A DNA stretch of 6,119 bases from Oscillospiraceae bacterium (GCA_900768735.1 CAAGDZ010000290.1:1-6119), one strand, 5' to 3'. Shown: positions 1 to 6,093, counted from the first letter of the stretch. Program-made: numbers and translations. Notes: a model not told the origin generated them from the sequence alone.

Positions 1-1538
1 AGATTCGCGTCAAAATATTTGCGCTGCGACTGCTTCAGCTTTACACGGTAAAAGTCGCTGTCTGCGGGGATTTTATCCTCCAGAGCTACTGCGTTTGTGT
101 ACTGCGTGGGGTTGTAGTCGGCTGACGCGATGTACACATTTGCATTGAAAAAGCACTCGAACACGGTTATGCACGCAAGCGCGACAACAAACAGCCTGTG
201 CGACAGCTTTTTCATCACGCCTATGCTCAACACATACAAAAATAGCACCGCAAAGCCGCAGGCTATTATCAACAGCAGGATAAACGAGTTGAAGCCGCCC
301 CAGAGCGTAGTCGGATAAGAATCAAGCTCGCCGGCGTAGTTGTAGTAGTACCAGACAGAAAACACGCCGAAGCCGATTATGGCTATAAAGCCGGGTATTA
401 CAAAGCCCGGACTGCTCTTTTTGCAGAAATCGACGGGCGTGAGATATTTCAGCTTGACCGCCGCGTAGATAAGCAGCATAAATGTGGTTATATAGCCGTA
501 GCGCATAGGAAACGCCATATAGTCGCCGGTGTGCCACATCTTGTTTATCGGCTCAAAGATTACCGGCAGAAGCATTAAAATGAACAGCGCCGCATACAGC
601 CGGCTGCTTCTGCTTTTTCGTCTTGCGAAGAACATCGCAAGCGCCGCGACCCCGAAGCCGGTGCAGAAAATAAGCGGGAGATTTGTATAGATACCTGTAA
701 AGATTGAGGCATCAAACAGGCCCTCTATTATATTCGAGCCGCGCGCCGACGACAGATACTGTGCAAAGGACGGCAGCCATACCACAGCCGACAAAAGCGC
801 GGCAATTATGCAGGCTGCCGCAAAGCGCGGAGCTATACCCTTTGTGTTTTTCTTGCGGTTTATAAACAGATAGATACCGAAAAACAGTATCGTGAACAGC
901 ACTACCATGTAGCTGAGATAATAGTTGAGTACCAGCATACCGACAAGGCAGAAAATAAGTCCGCCCGTCTTTCCCCGTTTTATAAGCGCCTCAAACGAGA
1001 TAAGCAGCAGCGGGAAAAAGTACATGACATCAAGCCATACGGTGTTCTGATAAAACAGCATGGCAAATCCGCTGAAGGCGTACATCACGCTGAGCAGCAT
1101 ACCGTAGAACGGGTTCAGCTTTTTGTGACAATGACGGAAATACGCATTTGCCGTAATCGCGCACAGCATCATCTTCAGCATGGTTAGTATGTTCATAAAT
1201 ACCATCATATCCGCCTTGTCAACAAGCATGACAAGAAATGTCAGCGGACTTGATATAAAGAACAGAAACACGCCGTAAAAGTTCATGCCCGACGCATTCT
1301 GCATATTGAAGAAAAAGTCGCCCTTGCCGGCAAGAATGTCCTTGAAGTCAAGCATAAGCGGGACTACCTGCTGGTGCATATCGCAGAGCGCGAGAGTCCT
1401 GCCGCCGAACGGGTACATATCGTTGAGGGCAAAAACCGTCAGCATGAGCGTCATGACGAAAACAGGCGGTATGACAAGTGTAAACAGTCTGCGCCAATCC
1501 TTAAACAGCGATATTAAATTGTTTCTGAAATTATTCAA
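1..1538 (-). CDS. yfhO: YfhO-family polytopic membrane protein (GT-C-like), N-terminal 512 residues, 3' end outside window
   Basis: The reading frame stays open from about 1538 down to position 3 and runs off the left edge. Numbered from the TTG at 1536-1538, it has a short basic N-terminus, a first membrane segment (about 18-38), then an extracytoplasmic loop with the family pattern: PFGGRTL (43-49), D53-x-x-Q-Q, a KDILAGKG stretch (66-73) and GMNFYG (84-89). About 13-14 hydrophobic segments follow, with many aromatic residues. A hydrophilic extracytoplasmic part (NPTQYTNAV onward) is just beginning where the window ends. The family is usually about 850-900 residues, so roughly 60% is present. 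Known of the family: in Bacillus and Listeria, YfhO-like proteins are implicated in glycosylating lipoteichoic or wall teichoic acid from undecaprenyl-linked sugars. The substrate here is unknown. The start is uncertain: TTG at 1538 has no SD nearby, whereas GGAGGG at 1561-1566 sits 7 nt before an in-frame ATT (1551-1553). An upstream in-frame GTG (1578-1580) has no SD. I see no clear promoter of its own. Confidence 0.85.
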   Translation of the reverse strand, partial: MNNFRNNLISLFKDWRRLFTLVIPPVFVMTLMLTVFALNDMYPFGGRTLALCDMHQQVVPLMLDFKDILAGKGDFFFNMQNASGMNFYGVFLFFISSPLTFLVMLVDKADMMVFMNILTMLKMMLCAITANAYFRHCHKKLNPFYGMLLSVMYAFSGFAMLFYQNTVWLDVMYFFPLLLISFEALIKRGKTGGLIFCLVGMLVLNYYLSYMVVLFTILFFGIYLFINRKKNTKGIAPRFAAACIIAALLSAVVWLPSFAQYLSSARGSNIIEGLFDASIFTGIYTNLPLIFCTGFGVAALAMFFARRKSRSSRLYAALFILMLLPVIFEPINKMWHTGDYMAFPMRYGYITTFMLLIYAAVKLKYLTPVDFCKKSSPGFVIPGFIAIIGFGVFSVWYYYNYAGELDSYPTTLWGGFNSFILLLIIACGFAVLFLYVLSIGVMKKLSHRLFVVALACITVFECFFNANVYIASADYNPTQYTNAVALEDKIPADSDFYRVKLKQSQRKYFDAN

Positions 1539-1560
1539 TGAAGTTGTTAAAATGATTTTT

Positions 1561-1566
1561 CCCTCC
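1561..1566 (-). promoter_or_regulatory. Strong Shine-Dalgarno (GGAGGG) for yfhO
   Basis: GGAGGG on the minus strand is the strongest SD-like site in the window. It lies 7 nt before an in-frame ATT (1551-1553), 4 nt before an in-frame ATC (1554-1556) and 22 nt before the first ordinary start codon, TTG (1536-1538). No ATG or GTG follows it at a usable distance in any frame. Confidence 0.6.
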
Positions 1567-1585
1567 GTAGAATTAAGCACCGGAA

Positions 1586-1612
1586 AATTAAAAGAATTAA
1601 AAGAATTAAAAC
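1586..1612. repeat. Three tandem 9-bp repeats (AATTAAAAG)
   Basis: AATTAAAAG occurs at 1586-1594 and 1595-1603, and a third copy with the last base changed to C is at 1604-1612. Read on the minus strand this is a run of TTTTAATTC-like units directly after the secF terminator hairpin. It therefore supplies the T-rich tail of that terminator and the AT-rich 5' leader of yfhO. Confidence 0.8.
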
Positions 1613-1615
1613 ATG

Positions 1616-1639
1616 AATTGCCGCCAGAAGGCGGCAATT
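1616..1639 (-). terminator. Rho-independent terminator of secD-secF
   Basis: A perfect 10-bp inverted repeat, AATTGCCGCC / GGCGGCAATT, with a 4-nt loop starts about 20 nt past the secF stop codon. On the minus strand the stem is followed by a T-rich stretch (CATGTTTTAATTCTTTTAATT). The T-run is not immediate, so some read-through into yfhO is possible; no separate yfhO promoter is evident. Confidence 0.75.
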
Positions 1640-1658
1640 TCAATATGTTGTTATAAAT

Positions 1659-2660
1659 TTACACCATCAGCTTCTTAGGGTCTGCATTTCCCTTAGAGGC
1701 AAGGTCTTTCTGGCTCTTATCCGCAGGCTTATCCGTGCCGGTATACTTCTTTCCGTGCTTTTCCTGCCAGAGTACCCACAGCGGACCCGAAATACAGATT
1801 GACGAATACGTTCCGCATACAAGACCCACAACCATAGGTATAGCAAAGGTCATAATCGAGGTTACGCCGCAGATTGCACATACTACGCAGATAGTCAATA
1901 CCGCAAAGCCGGTGGTCAGAGTGGTGTTTATCGAACGAGTGATAGACTGAGTGATACTCATGTTTACCAGCTCTCTGAGCGTTATCGTGTTGCCGTAAAG
2001 GTTGCGGTTCTCACGGATACGGTCGTAGATAACGATGGTGTTGTTTATCGAGTTACCGAGTACCGTCAGGATAACCGCCATAAAGTTCGCGTCTATCGGG
2101 AAGCGGCAGAACACGAACACCGCGTAAACCATGAATACGTCGTGAACCAGCGCAAATACGCCTGCCGAGAGACCGCCGATGTTCTTGAATCTGAACGCGA
2201 TATAGATTACCAGCAGTACAAACGAGAACAGTACCGCAACAAGGCACTTTAAGAAGAACTCCGAGCCTGACGAGGGGTTTACATCCTGGCTGTTTACAAG
2301 CACGAGATTGTTGTCTGCAAAAGCTTCCTTGAGCTTGTCGGAAATCTCGGTCTGTACGTCTGCGGTAAGTCCCTCTGACGAGGAGAAGGAAATCTGCACC
2401 GTGTTTGCCGAGCCGTTTACGGCTGTACCGGTAGTTACCGTCACAGCGCCGAGATTGTTTTTCTCAACCTCTGATTTTACCGCGTTTGTATCTATTTCAC
2501 CGTCATAGCTGTAGGTCAGCATTGTGCCGCCCTTGAACTCGATAGCCATTTCTACGCCTAAAATGCAGTTGGCTACGATAGTTACCAAAACAATAACGAT
2601 AGGAATAGCGAAAAGAATTTTTCTTATTCCGATAAAGTCGATTACCTTTTTCTTATTCAT
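1659..2660 (-). CDS. secF: Protein translocase subunit SecF
   Basis: SecF (333 aa) partners SecD in the SecDF complex, an RND-family membrane protein that uses ion-motive force to promote late steps of Sec-dependent export. TM1 is at about 15-36, followed by FKGGT (42-46), which matches the SecF FxGGT motif. The extracytoplasmic domain spans about 38-132. TM2 is at 135-157, TM3 at 162-185 with the conserved LVHDV (171-175), TM4 at 192-213, and TM5-TM6 at 250-297, with a basic cytoplasmic tail. GNSINNTIVIYDRIRENR (202-219) is the TM4 signature and SITRSINTTLTT (239-250) is the TM5 signature, with its conserved Arg at 242. Oddity: Asn207 stands where most SecF proteins have an essential Asp (E. 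coli Asp213). The ATG overlaps the end of secD by 8 nt; a weak SD (AAAGGCGG, 2669-2676) precedes it. It is co-transcribed and probably translationally coupled with secD. Confidence 0.96.
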   Translation of the reverse strand: MNKKKVIDFIGIRKILFAIPIVIVLVTIVANCILGVEMAIEFKGGTMLTYSYDGEIDTNAVKSEVEKNNLGAVTVTTGTAVNGSANTVQISFSSSEGLTADVQTEISDKLKEAFADNNLVLVNSQDVNPSSGSEFFLKCLVAVLFSFVLLVIYIAFRFKNIGGLSAGVFALVHDVFMVYAVFVFCRFPIDANFMAVILTVLGNSINNTIVIYDRIRENRNLYGNTITLRELVNMSITQSITRSINTTLTTGFAVLTICVVCAICGVTSIMTFAIPMVVGLVCGTYSSICISGPLWVLWQEKHGKKYTGTDKPADKSQKDLASKGNADPKKLMV

Positions 2661-4113
2661 TTACAGCACCGCCTTTCGCAGCCGCCTTTTCTGCGGCGAG
2701 TTTCTTAGCGGATTTGCCGCCGTAAAGAACAGGATTCCTGAAGGGCTTGAATCTCGACAGCGACATTGTCATAAGTCTTGCGGCAAGTATACCGAACAGG
2801 AAGTTCAGTATTACGCCGACCATCAGCGTATAGCCGAATGAATAAATAGTACCCTCTGTCGAAGCGCCGAACATGAAGAATATAGGCTTTAAGATAGTGG
2901 ATGCGAGGCTGTCGGGAGTGCCGAACGCGCCCATCAGTATGATAGCGACGATAATCATTGTGATGTTGCCGTCAAATACCGCGCTGAACGCTCTCTTATA
3001 GCCGGTCGCTATTGCGCCGTCTATGGTCTTGCCGCTGTTTATCTCTTCCTTGATACGCTCGCCCGTGATTACGTTTGCGTCAACGCCCATGCCTATCGCA
3101 AGGATGATACCCGCGATACCCGGTATTGTAAGCGTAAAGCTGTTTGCGAACGAGAAAAATCCGGTGATGGCGCAGAAGGTACCCGCTGCCTGTCCGATAA
3201 GAGCAATTACTGCGATTACGCCGGGCAGACGGTAGAAGGCAATCATAAATATTGCGATAATTCCGAATGCGATAAGTCCGGCTATTGCCATTGCGTCACG
3301 CGCGCCCGTACCGAGCGTAGGCGAAATCGTGCTGAAGCTTGAGGTTTCAAGCTTAAAGGGCAAAGCGCCGCCGTTTATCTTGTTTGCAAGCGCCTGAGCC
3401 TCTTCGGCTGTAAAGCTGCCGCTGATAATCGCGCTTCCGTTCGTGATGTGTGCGCTTACGGTAGCCGATGAAATACACTCATCATCCATATAGGTGGAGA
3501 TGTAGCCATTGCTCTCATAAAGGCGGCCGGTAGCGTCTGCAAACGCCTCTTTACCGCTGTCCTTGAGAGTAAGGCTTACAATAGGCTCATATTCGCTGTT
3601 AGAGCCGCTCTTGGGCTGATACAGCGCCTCTGCCTTTTCTACATCCTTACCCGATATGATAAGCGGTAAATCCTCGTAGGTCTGACCGTCCTCAAGCGAG
3701 CTTTCGGTTCCCTCGCGGAAGGTGAGCAGCGCGGTAGCGCCAAGCTCCTTTACCGCTTCTTCGGGGTCAAAGCTCTCGTCCTCTGCCTGCCACGGGAAGC
3801 GGACGATTATCTTATCGCTGTTGTAATCAACATAAAGCTCGTAGTCGGTTATGTTTTTTGCTACAAGTCGTGTTTCGACAATGGATTTTGCCGCGTTGAG
3901 CTCATCGTCGGTCGCGTCATAATCCGCAGGCGAGGTGAAGGTTACGTCAACGCCGCCTCTGATATCAATACCCCAGCGGATGTCTCCCACACCTCTGATA
4001 TGAGTTGTCGAAAAGTCACCGTACTGAGTATGTATGCCGAAAAATACTATGCCTGTAAATGCCAATATGAGTATCAGCACGATAAAGAAAACAGGCTTTG
4101 CTACTCGTTTCAA
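2653..4113 (-). CDS. secD: Protein translocase subunit SecD
   Basis: SecD (486 aa) is the larger half of the SecDF export motor. TM1 is at about 7-26. GIDIRGGVDV (48-57) matches the family motif GLDLRGG. The extracytoplasmic P1 domain runs from about 30 to 270 and ends in the conserved stretch SATVSAHITNGSAIISGSF (216-234) and NGGALPFKL (247-255). TM2 is at about 272-293, TM3 at 298-318 and TM4 at 327-349. Next is GMGVDANVITGERIKEE (341-357), whose Asp345 matches the proton-pathway Asp of E. coli SecD (Asp519). TM5 is at 383-397 and TM6 at about 424-447, with an Ala/Lys-rich tail. Length suits a Gram-positive stand-alone SecD. Oddity: the TM5-TM6 loop is about 20 residues longer than usual. 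The start is TTG (4111-4113), chosen because GGAGTG lies 8 nt upstream and no other in-frame start codon is near. It is first in the secD-secF unit and has its own strong promoter. Confidence 0.96.
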   Translation of the reverse strand: MKRVAKPVFFIVLILILAFTGIVFFGIHTQYGDFSTTHIRGVGDIRWGIDIRGGVDVTFTSPADYDATDDELNAAKSIVETRLVAKNITDYELYVDYNSDKIIVRFPWQAEDESFDPEEAVKELGATALLTFREGTESSLEDGQTYEDLPLIISGKDVEKAEALYQPKSGSNSEYEPIVSLTLKDSGKEAFADATGRLYESNGYISTYMDDECISSATVSAHITNGSAIISGSFTAEEAQALANKINGGALPFKLETSSFSTISPTLGTGARDAMAIAGLIAFGIIAIFMIAFYRLPGVIAVIALIGQAAGTFCAITGFFSFANSFTLTIPGIAGIILAIGMGVDANVITGERIKEEINSGKTIDGAIATGYKRAFSAVFDGNITMIIVAIILMGAFGTPDSLASTILKPIFFMFGASTEGTIYSFGYTLMVGVILNFLFGILAARLMTMSLSRFKPFRNPVLYGGKSAKKLAAEKAAAKGGAVNE

Positions 4114-4121
4114 ATGTCTTT

Positions 4122-4127
4122 CACTCC
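4122..4127 (-). promoter_or_regulatory. Shine-Dalgarno (GGAGTG) deciding the TTG start of secD
   Basis: GGAGTG lies 8 nt before the TTG codon at 4111-4113. The nearby ATG at 4127-4129 is out of frame and reaches a stop after one codon (ATG GAG TGA), so TTG is the only credible start. Confidence 0.75.
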
Positions 4128-4132
4128 ATTTC

Positions 4133-4147
4133 TGCGCCCTTTGCGCA
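4133..4147 (-). other. Small hairpin in the secD 5' leader
   Basis: TGCGC / GCGCA form a 5-bp GC-rich stem around a 5-nt loop in the roughly 50-nt secD leader, ending 5 nt before the SD. It could affect ribosome access, but the stem is short and chance is possible. Confidence 0.35.
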
Positions 4148-4173
4148 AAAGTTTTTATTTTATACAGTATTGT

Positions 4174-4202
4174 ATTATACTATAAATGCCGCGATTAGTC
4201 AA
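4174..4202 (-). promoter_or_regulatory. Sigma-A-type promoter of secD-secF
   Basis: On the minus strand, TTGACT (-35, 4197-4202) is followed after exactly 17 bp by TATAAT (-10, 4174-4179). Only one base differs from consensus. Transcription should begin near 4167, giving a leader of about 54 nt before the secD start. Confidence 0.85.
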
Positions 4203-4208
4203 GACAAA

Positions 4209-4234
4209 TTCCGCAAAAGCCGCCTTTTGCAGAA
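4209..4234 (-). terminator. Probable rho-independent terminator of purB
   Basis: The minus strand reads TTCTGCAAAAG, loop GCGG, CTTTTGCGGAA: an 11-bp stem with one G-T pair. It is followed by the moderately T-rich tail TTTGTCTT, which runs into the secD -35 box. It lies about 85 nt past the purB stop. A second possible fold (TGCAGA / TCTGCA around six T) lies just upstream, so the exact termination structure is uncertain. Confidence 0.55.
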
Positions 4235-4317
4235 AAAAATCTGCACAAAAATCACTCCGCAACCGAAGTATTCCCCATAAGGCGGCAATAATGCGCGAAT
4301 ATAGCCGGTCAGTAGAA

Positions 4318-5760
4318 TTATACCGACAGCTCCGCTTTTTCGCCGAGCACGTCCTTATTTTTTTCAAGCACCGGCTTTATGCACTCTGTGAGGAATGCGT
4401 CAACCTGCTGCGGGCATCTGCCGGTGAAGTTCTCGGGGACGAGCATTTCCTCGATTTCTTCCTTGCTGATACCGAACGCGGGGTCTGCGGCTATTCTGTC
4501 CACGAGGTCGTTTTCGCCGCCCTCTTCCTTTATTATCTTGCCTGCCGCTATGCTGTGCTGTCTGATTTTCTCGTGAAGCTCCTGACGGTCGCCGCTCATT
4601 TTCTCTACGGCTCTCATCATGATGTTTTCGGTTGCCATGAACGGAAGCTCTCTCATAACTCTCGCTCTGATAACCTTCGGGTATACAACCAGTCCGTCGG
4701 TGATGTTGAGCATGATGTTGAGGATAGCGTCCACAGCGAGGAAGCCCTCAGCCACCGATATGCGCTTGTTAGCGCTGTCGTCCAGCGTGCGCTCAAACCA
4801 CTGTGTGCCTGTGGTAAACGCGGGGTTGAGCGTATCTATCATCACATAGCGCGCAAGCGAGGTTATTCTCTCCGCCCTCATCGGGTTGCGCTTATACGGC
4901 ATAGCCGACGAGCCTATCTGGTTTTTCTCGAACGGCTCCTCCATCTCCTTGAAGTTAGCGAGGATACGCAGGTCGTTTGAGAACTTCGAGCAGCTCTGCG
5001 CGATACCGCCGAGTACGTTTACTATCCTGCTGTCAACCTTTCTCGAATAGGTCTGACCGCTGACGGGCACACACTTTTCAAATCCCATCTCCTTTGCGAT
5101 GAGCTTTTCAAGCTCGACTACCTTTGCATCGTCGCCGTGTGCAAGCTCCATAAAGCTTGCCTGCGTTCCGGTCGTTCCCTTCTGACCGAGCAGCTTTAGG
5201 TTAGACATCTGATACTCTAAATCTTCCAGATCCATCAGCAGCTCGTTCATCCACAGCGTTGCGCGCTTGCCGACGGTGGTGAGCTGTGCAGGCTGGAGGT
5301 GCGTGTAGGCAAGGCAGGGCATACTCTTGTATTTATCGGCAAACGCCGCGAGGTTAGCCAGCACGTTTACAAGCTTTCTGTGCACTATTTTCATAGCGTC
5401 GCGCATAACGATAACGTCGGTATTGTCGCCGACATAGCAGCTTGTCGCACCGAGATGTATGATGCCCTTTGCCTTAGGGCAGCACGCGCCGTAGGTGTGG
5501 ACGTGAGCCATGACATCATGGCGGAGCAGCTTTTCTTCCTTTGCCGCCATATCGAAGTCGATGTCGTCGATATGCGCTTCAAGCTCCTCTACCTGCTCTT
5601 TGGTCACACCGCCGAGCCCGAGCTGCATTTCCGCTCTTGCAAGCGCCACCCACAGTCTGCGGAAGGTCGAAAACTTCTTCTGTGCTGAAAAGGTATACTG
5701 CATTTCCTCGCTCGCATACCGCGTACAGAATGGGCTTTCGTAGGTTTCATAATTTGTCAT
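4318..5760 (-). CDS. purB: Adenylosuccinate lyase
   Basis: PurB (480 aa, cytosolic homotetramer in the family) catalyses two fumarate-releasing steps: SAICAR to AICAR in de novo purine synthesis, and adenylosuccinate to AMP. Visible motifs: RYASEEM (14-20); RHDVMAHVH (80-88); GIIHLGATSCYVGDNTD (99-115); THLQPAQLTTVGKR (153-166), whose His154 corresponds to the family's catalytic His; KGTTGTQASF (194-203); and the fumarase/aspartase-superfamily loop GSSAMPYKRNP (283-293) with Ser284/Ser285, one of them the expected general base. WFERTLDDSA (321-330) and LPFMATENI (372-380) are also present. The whole length follows the animal-type enzyme closely rather than the shorter (about 430 aa) Bacillus type. 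The ATG start has AAAGGACGG about 10 nt upstream. Intact, with its own promoter and leader, it is probably a single-gene unit, since no other pur gene is adjacent. Confidence 0.96.
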   Translation of the reverse strand: MTNYETYESPFCTRYASEEMQYTFSAQKKFSTFRRLWVALARAEMQLGLGGVTKEQVEELEAHIDDIDFDMAAKEEKLLRHDVMAHVHTYGACCPKAKGIIHLGATSCYVGDNTDVIVMRDAMKIVHRKLVNVLANLAAFADKYKSMPCLAYTHLQPAQLTTVGKRATLWMNELLMDLEDLEYQMSNLKLLGQKGTTGTQASFMELAHGDDAKVVELEKLIAKEMGFEKCVPVSGQTYSRKVDSRIVNVLGGIAQSCSKFSNDLRILANFKEMEEPFEKNQIGSSAMPYKRNPMRAERITSLARYVMIDTLNPAFTTGTQWFERTLDDSANKRISVAEGFLAVDAILNIMLNITDGLVVYPKVIRARVMRELPFMATENIMMRAVEKMSGDRQELHEKIRQHSIAAGKIIKEEGGENDLVDRIAADPAFGISKEEIEEMLVPENFTGRCPQQVDAFLTECIKPVLEKNKDVLGEKAELSV

Positions 5761-5770
5761 TGATATAGTA

Positions 5771-5779
5771 CCGTCCTTT
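5771..5779 (-). promoter_or_regulatory. Ribosome binding site of purB
   Basis: AAAGGACGG on the minus strand lies 10 nt before the ATG at 5758-5760, slightly longer than the usual spacing. It supports the assigned start. Confidence 0.6.
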
Positions 5780-5804
5780 TCTTCGGTTTTTTACTGTTTT
5801 TGCC

Positions 5805-5829
5805 GCTTGTCCCGCAAAATCGGGCAAGC
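5805..5829 (-). other. Hairpin in the purB 5' leader
   Basis: On the minus strand GCTTGCCCG pairs with CGGGACAAGC around a 6-nt loop: a 9-bp stem with one bulged A. It lies inside the predicted leader (start near 5841) and about 25 nt before the SD. An A-rich rather than T-rich stretch follows, so it is not an intrinsic terminator. I do not recognise a purine riboswitch core here. It may stabilise the 5' end or bind a regulator (inference). Confidence 0.5.
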
Positions 5830-5847
5830 ACATAGAAATACTATTAT

Positions 5848-5876
5848 ATTGTAGCACAAAATCCGCCCGCAGGCAA
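5848..5876 (-). promoter_or_regulatory. Promoter of purB (extended -10)
   Basis: On the minus strand, TTGCCT (-35, 5871-5876) is followed after 17 bp by TACAAT (-10, 5848-5853). TGC directly precedes the -10, giving an extended -10 that can offset the weaker -35. An overlapping TATAAT (5843-5848) is an alternative -10. The predicted start is near 5841, about 80 nt before the ATG. Confidence 0.65.
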
Positions 5877-5926
5877 TAGAAAATCGGAATATTTTTGAAT
5901 AATATGCGAAAATTTGCGGGGATTAC

Positions 5927-5963
5927 TCGGATTTTTAAAAATTTTTCGGATTTTTTTAAAAAA
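5927..5963 (+). promoter_or_regulatory. A/T tracts upstream of the tRNA promoter (UP-element-like)
   Basis: Two copies of TCGGATTTTT (5927-5936 and 5946-5955), each followed by an A-run, alternate T- and A-tracts at about half-helix and helix intervals. The nearer block (5950-5963) falls at about -53 to -40 from the predicted tRNA start, which is where an UP element binds the RNA polymerase alpha C-terminal domains. The function is inferred from position and composition. Confidence 0.5.
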
Positions 5964-5967
5964 TCTA

Positions 5968-5996
5968 TTGACAAAACGGGGAAAGGTGTGTATAAT
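5968..5996 (+). promoter_or_regulatory. Consensus promoter of tRNA-Pro
   Basis: TTGACA (5968-5973), a 17-bp spacer, then TATAAT (5991-5996): both boxes and the spacing match the sigma-70/sigma-A consensus exactly. The start should fall near 6003, leaving about 6 nt of leader before the mature tRNA. Confidence 0.92.
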
Positions 5997-6008
5997 ATTA
6001 TCTGTTAT

Positions 6009-6085
6009 CTGGGTGTGGCGCAGATTGGTAGCGCGCTACCTTGGGGTGGTAGAGGTCGCAGGTTCAAATCCTGTCACTCAGACCA
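6009..6085 (+). tRNA. tRNA-Pro, anticodon GGG, CCA encoded
   Basis: The full cloverleaf can be drawn. The acceptor stem is CTGGGTG / CACTCAG (one G-T pair), then TG, and the D-stem is GCGC/GCGC with loop AGATTGGTA. The anticodon stem is CTACC / GGTAG (6036-6040 / 6048-6052) with loop TTGGGGT. The variable loop is AGGTC, and the T-arm is GCAGG-TTCAAAT-CCTGT. The discriminator is A (6082), followed by encoded CCA (6083-6085). The anticodon GGG (6043-6045) reads CCC and CCU. C1-G72, A73 and G37 are the bacterial tRNA-Pro identity features. It is transcribed away from purB. Confidence 0.96.
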
Positions 6086-6093
6086 TATCGAGT

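Noticed and set aside
322..537. Short minus-strand open frame (71 codons)
   Set aside because: It is in a different frame within the continuous YfhO coding sequence and its Arg-rich translation lacks membrane or domain features.
1285..1656. A 123-codon plus-strand open frame opposite the yfhO start and the terminator
   Set aside because: It is antisense to the YfhO-family gene, ends by reading through the terminator hairpin and the tandem repeats, and has low-complexity KELKELK from the 9-mer repeat.
2053..2247. Short minus-strand open frame inside secF
   Set aside because: It is out of frame with the well-supported secF and is Arg/Gly-rich with no domain.
4121..4129. ATG GAG TGA as a real regulatory leader peptide
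   Set aside because: One sense codon overlapping the SD is easily chance; it is noted only as part of the secD leader observation.
4186..4980. A 264-codon plus-strand open frame opposite the 3' part of purB
   Set aside because: It lies antisense to a clearly real purB and its translation has no recognisable domain. It starts in the secD promoter region without an SD and is a codon-bias shadow.
5777..5880. Purine riboswitch in the purB leader
   Set aside because: I could not find the three-stem junction or its conserved core; only one hairpin is evident.
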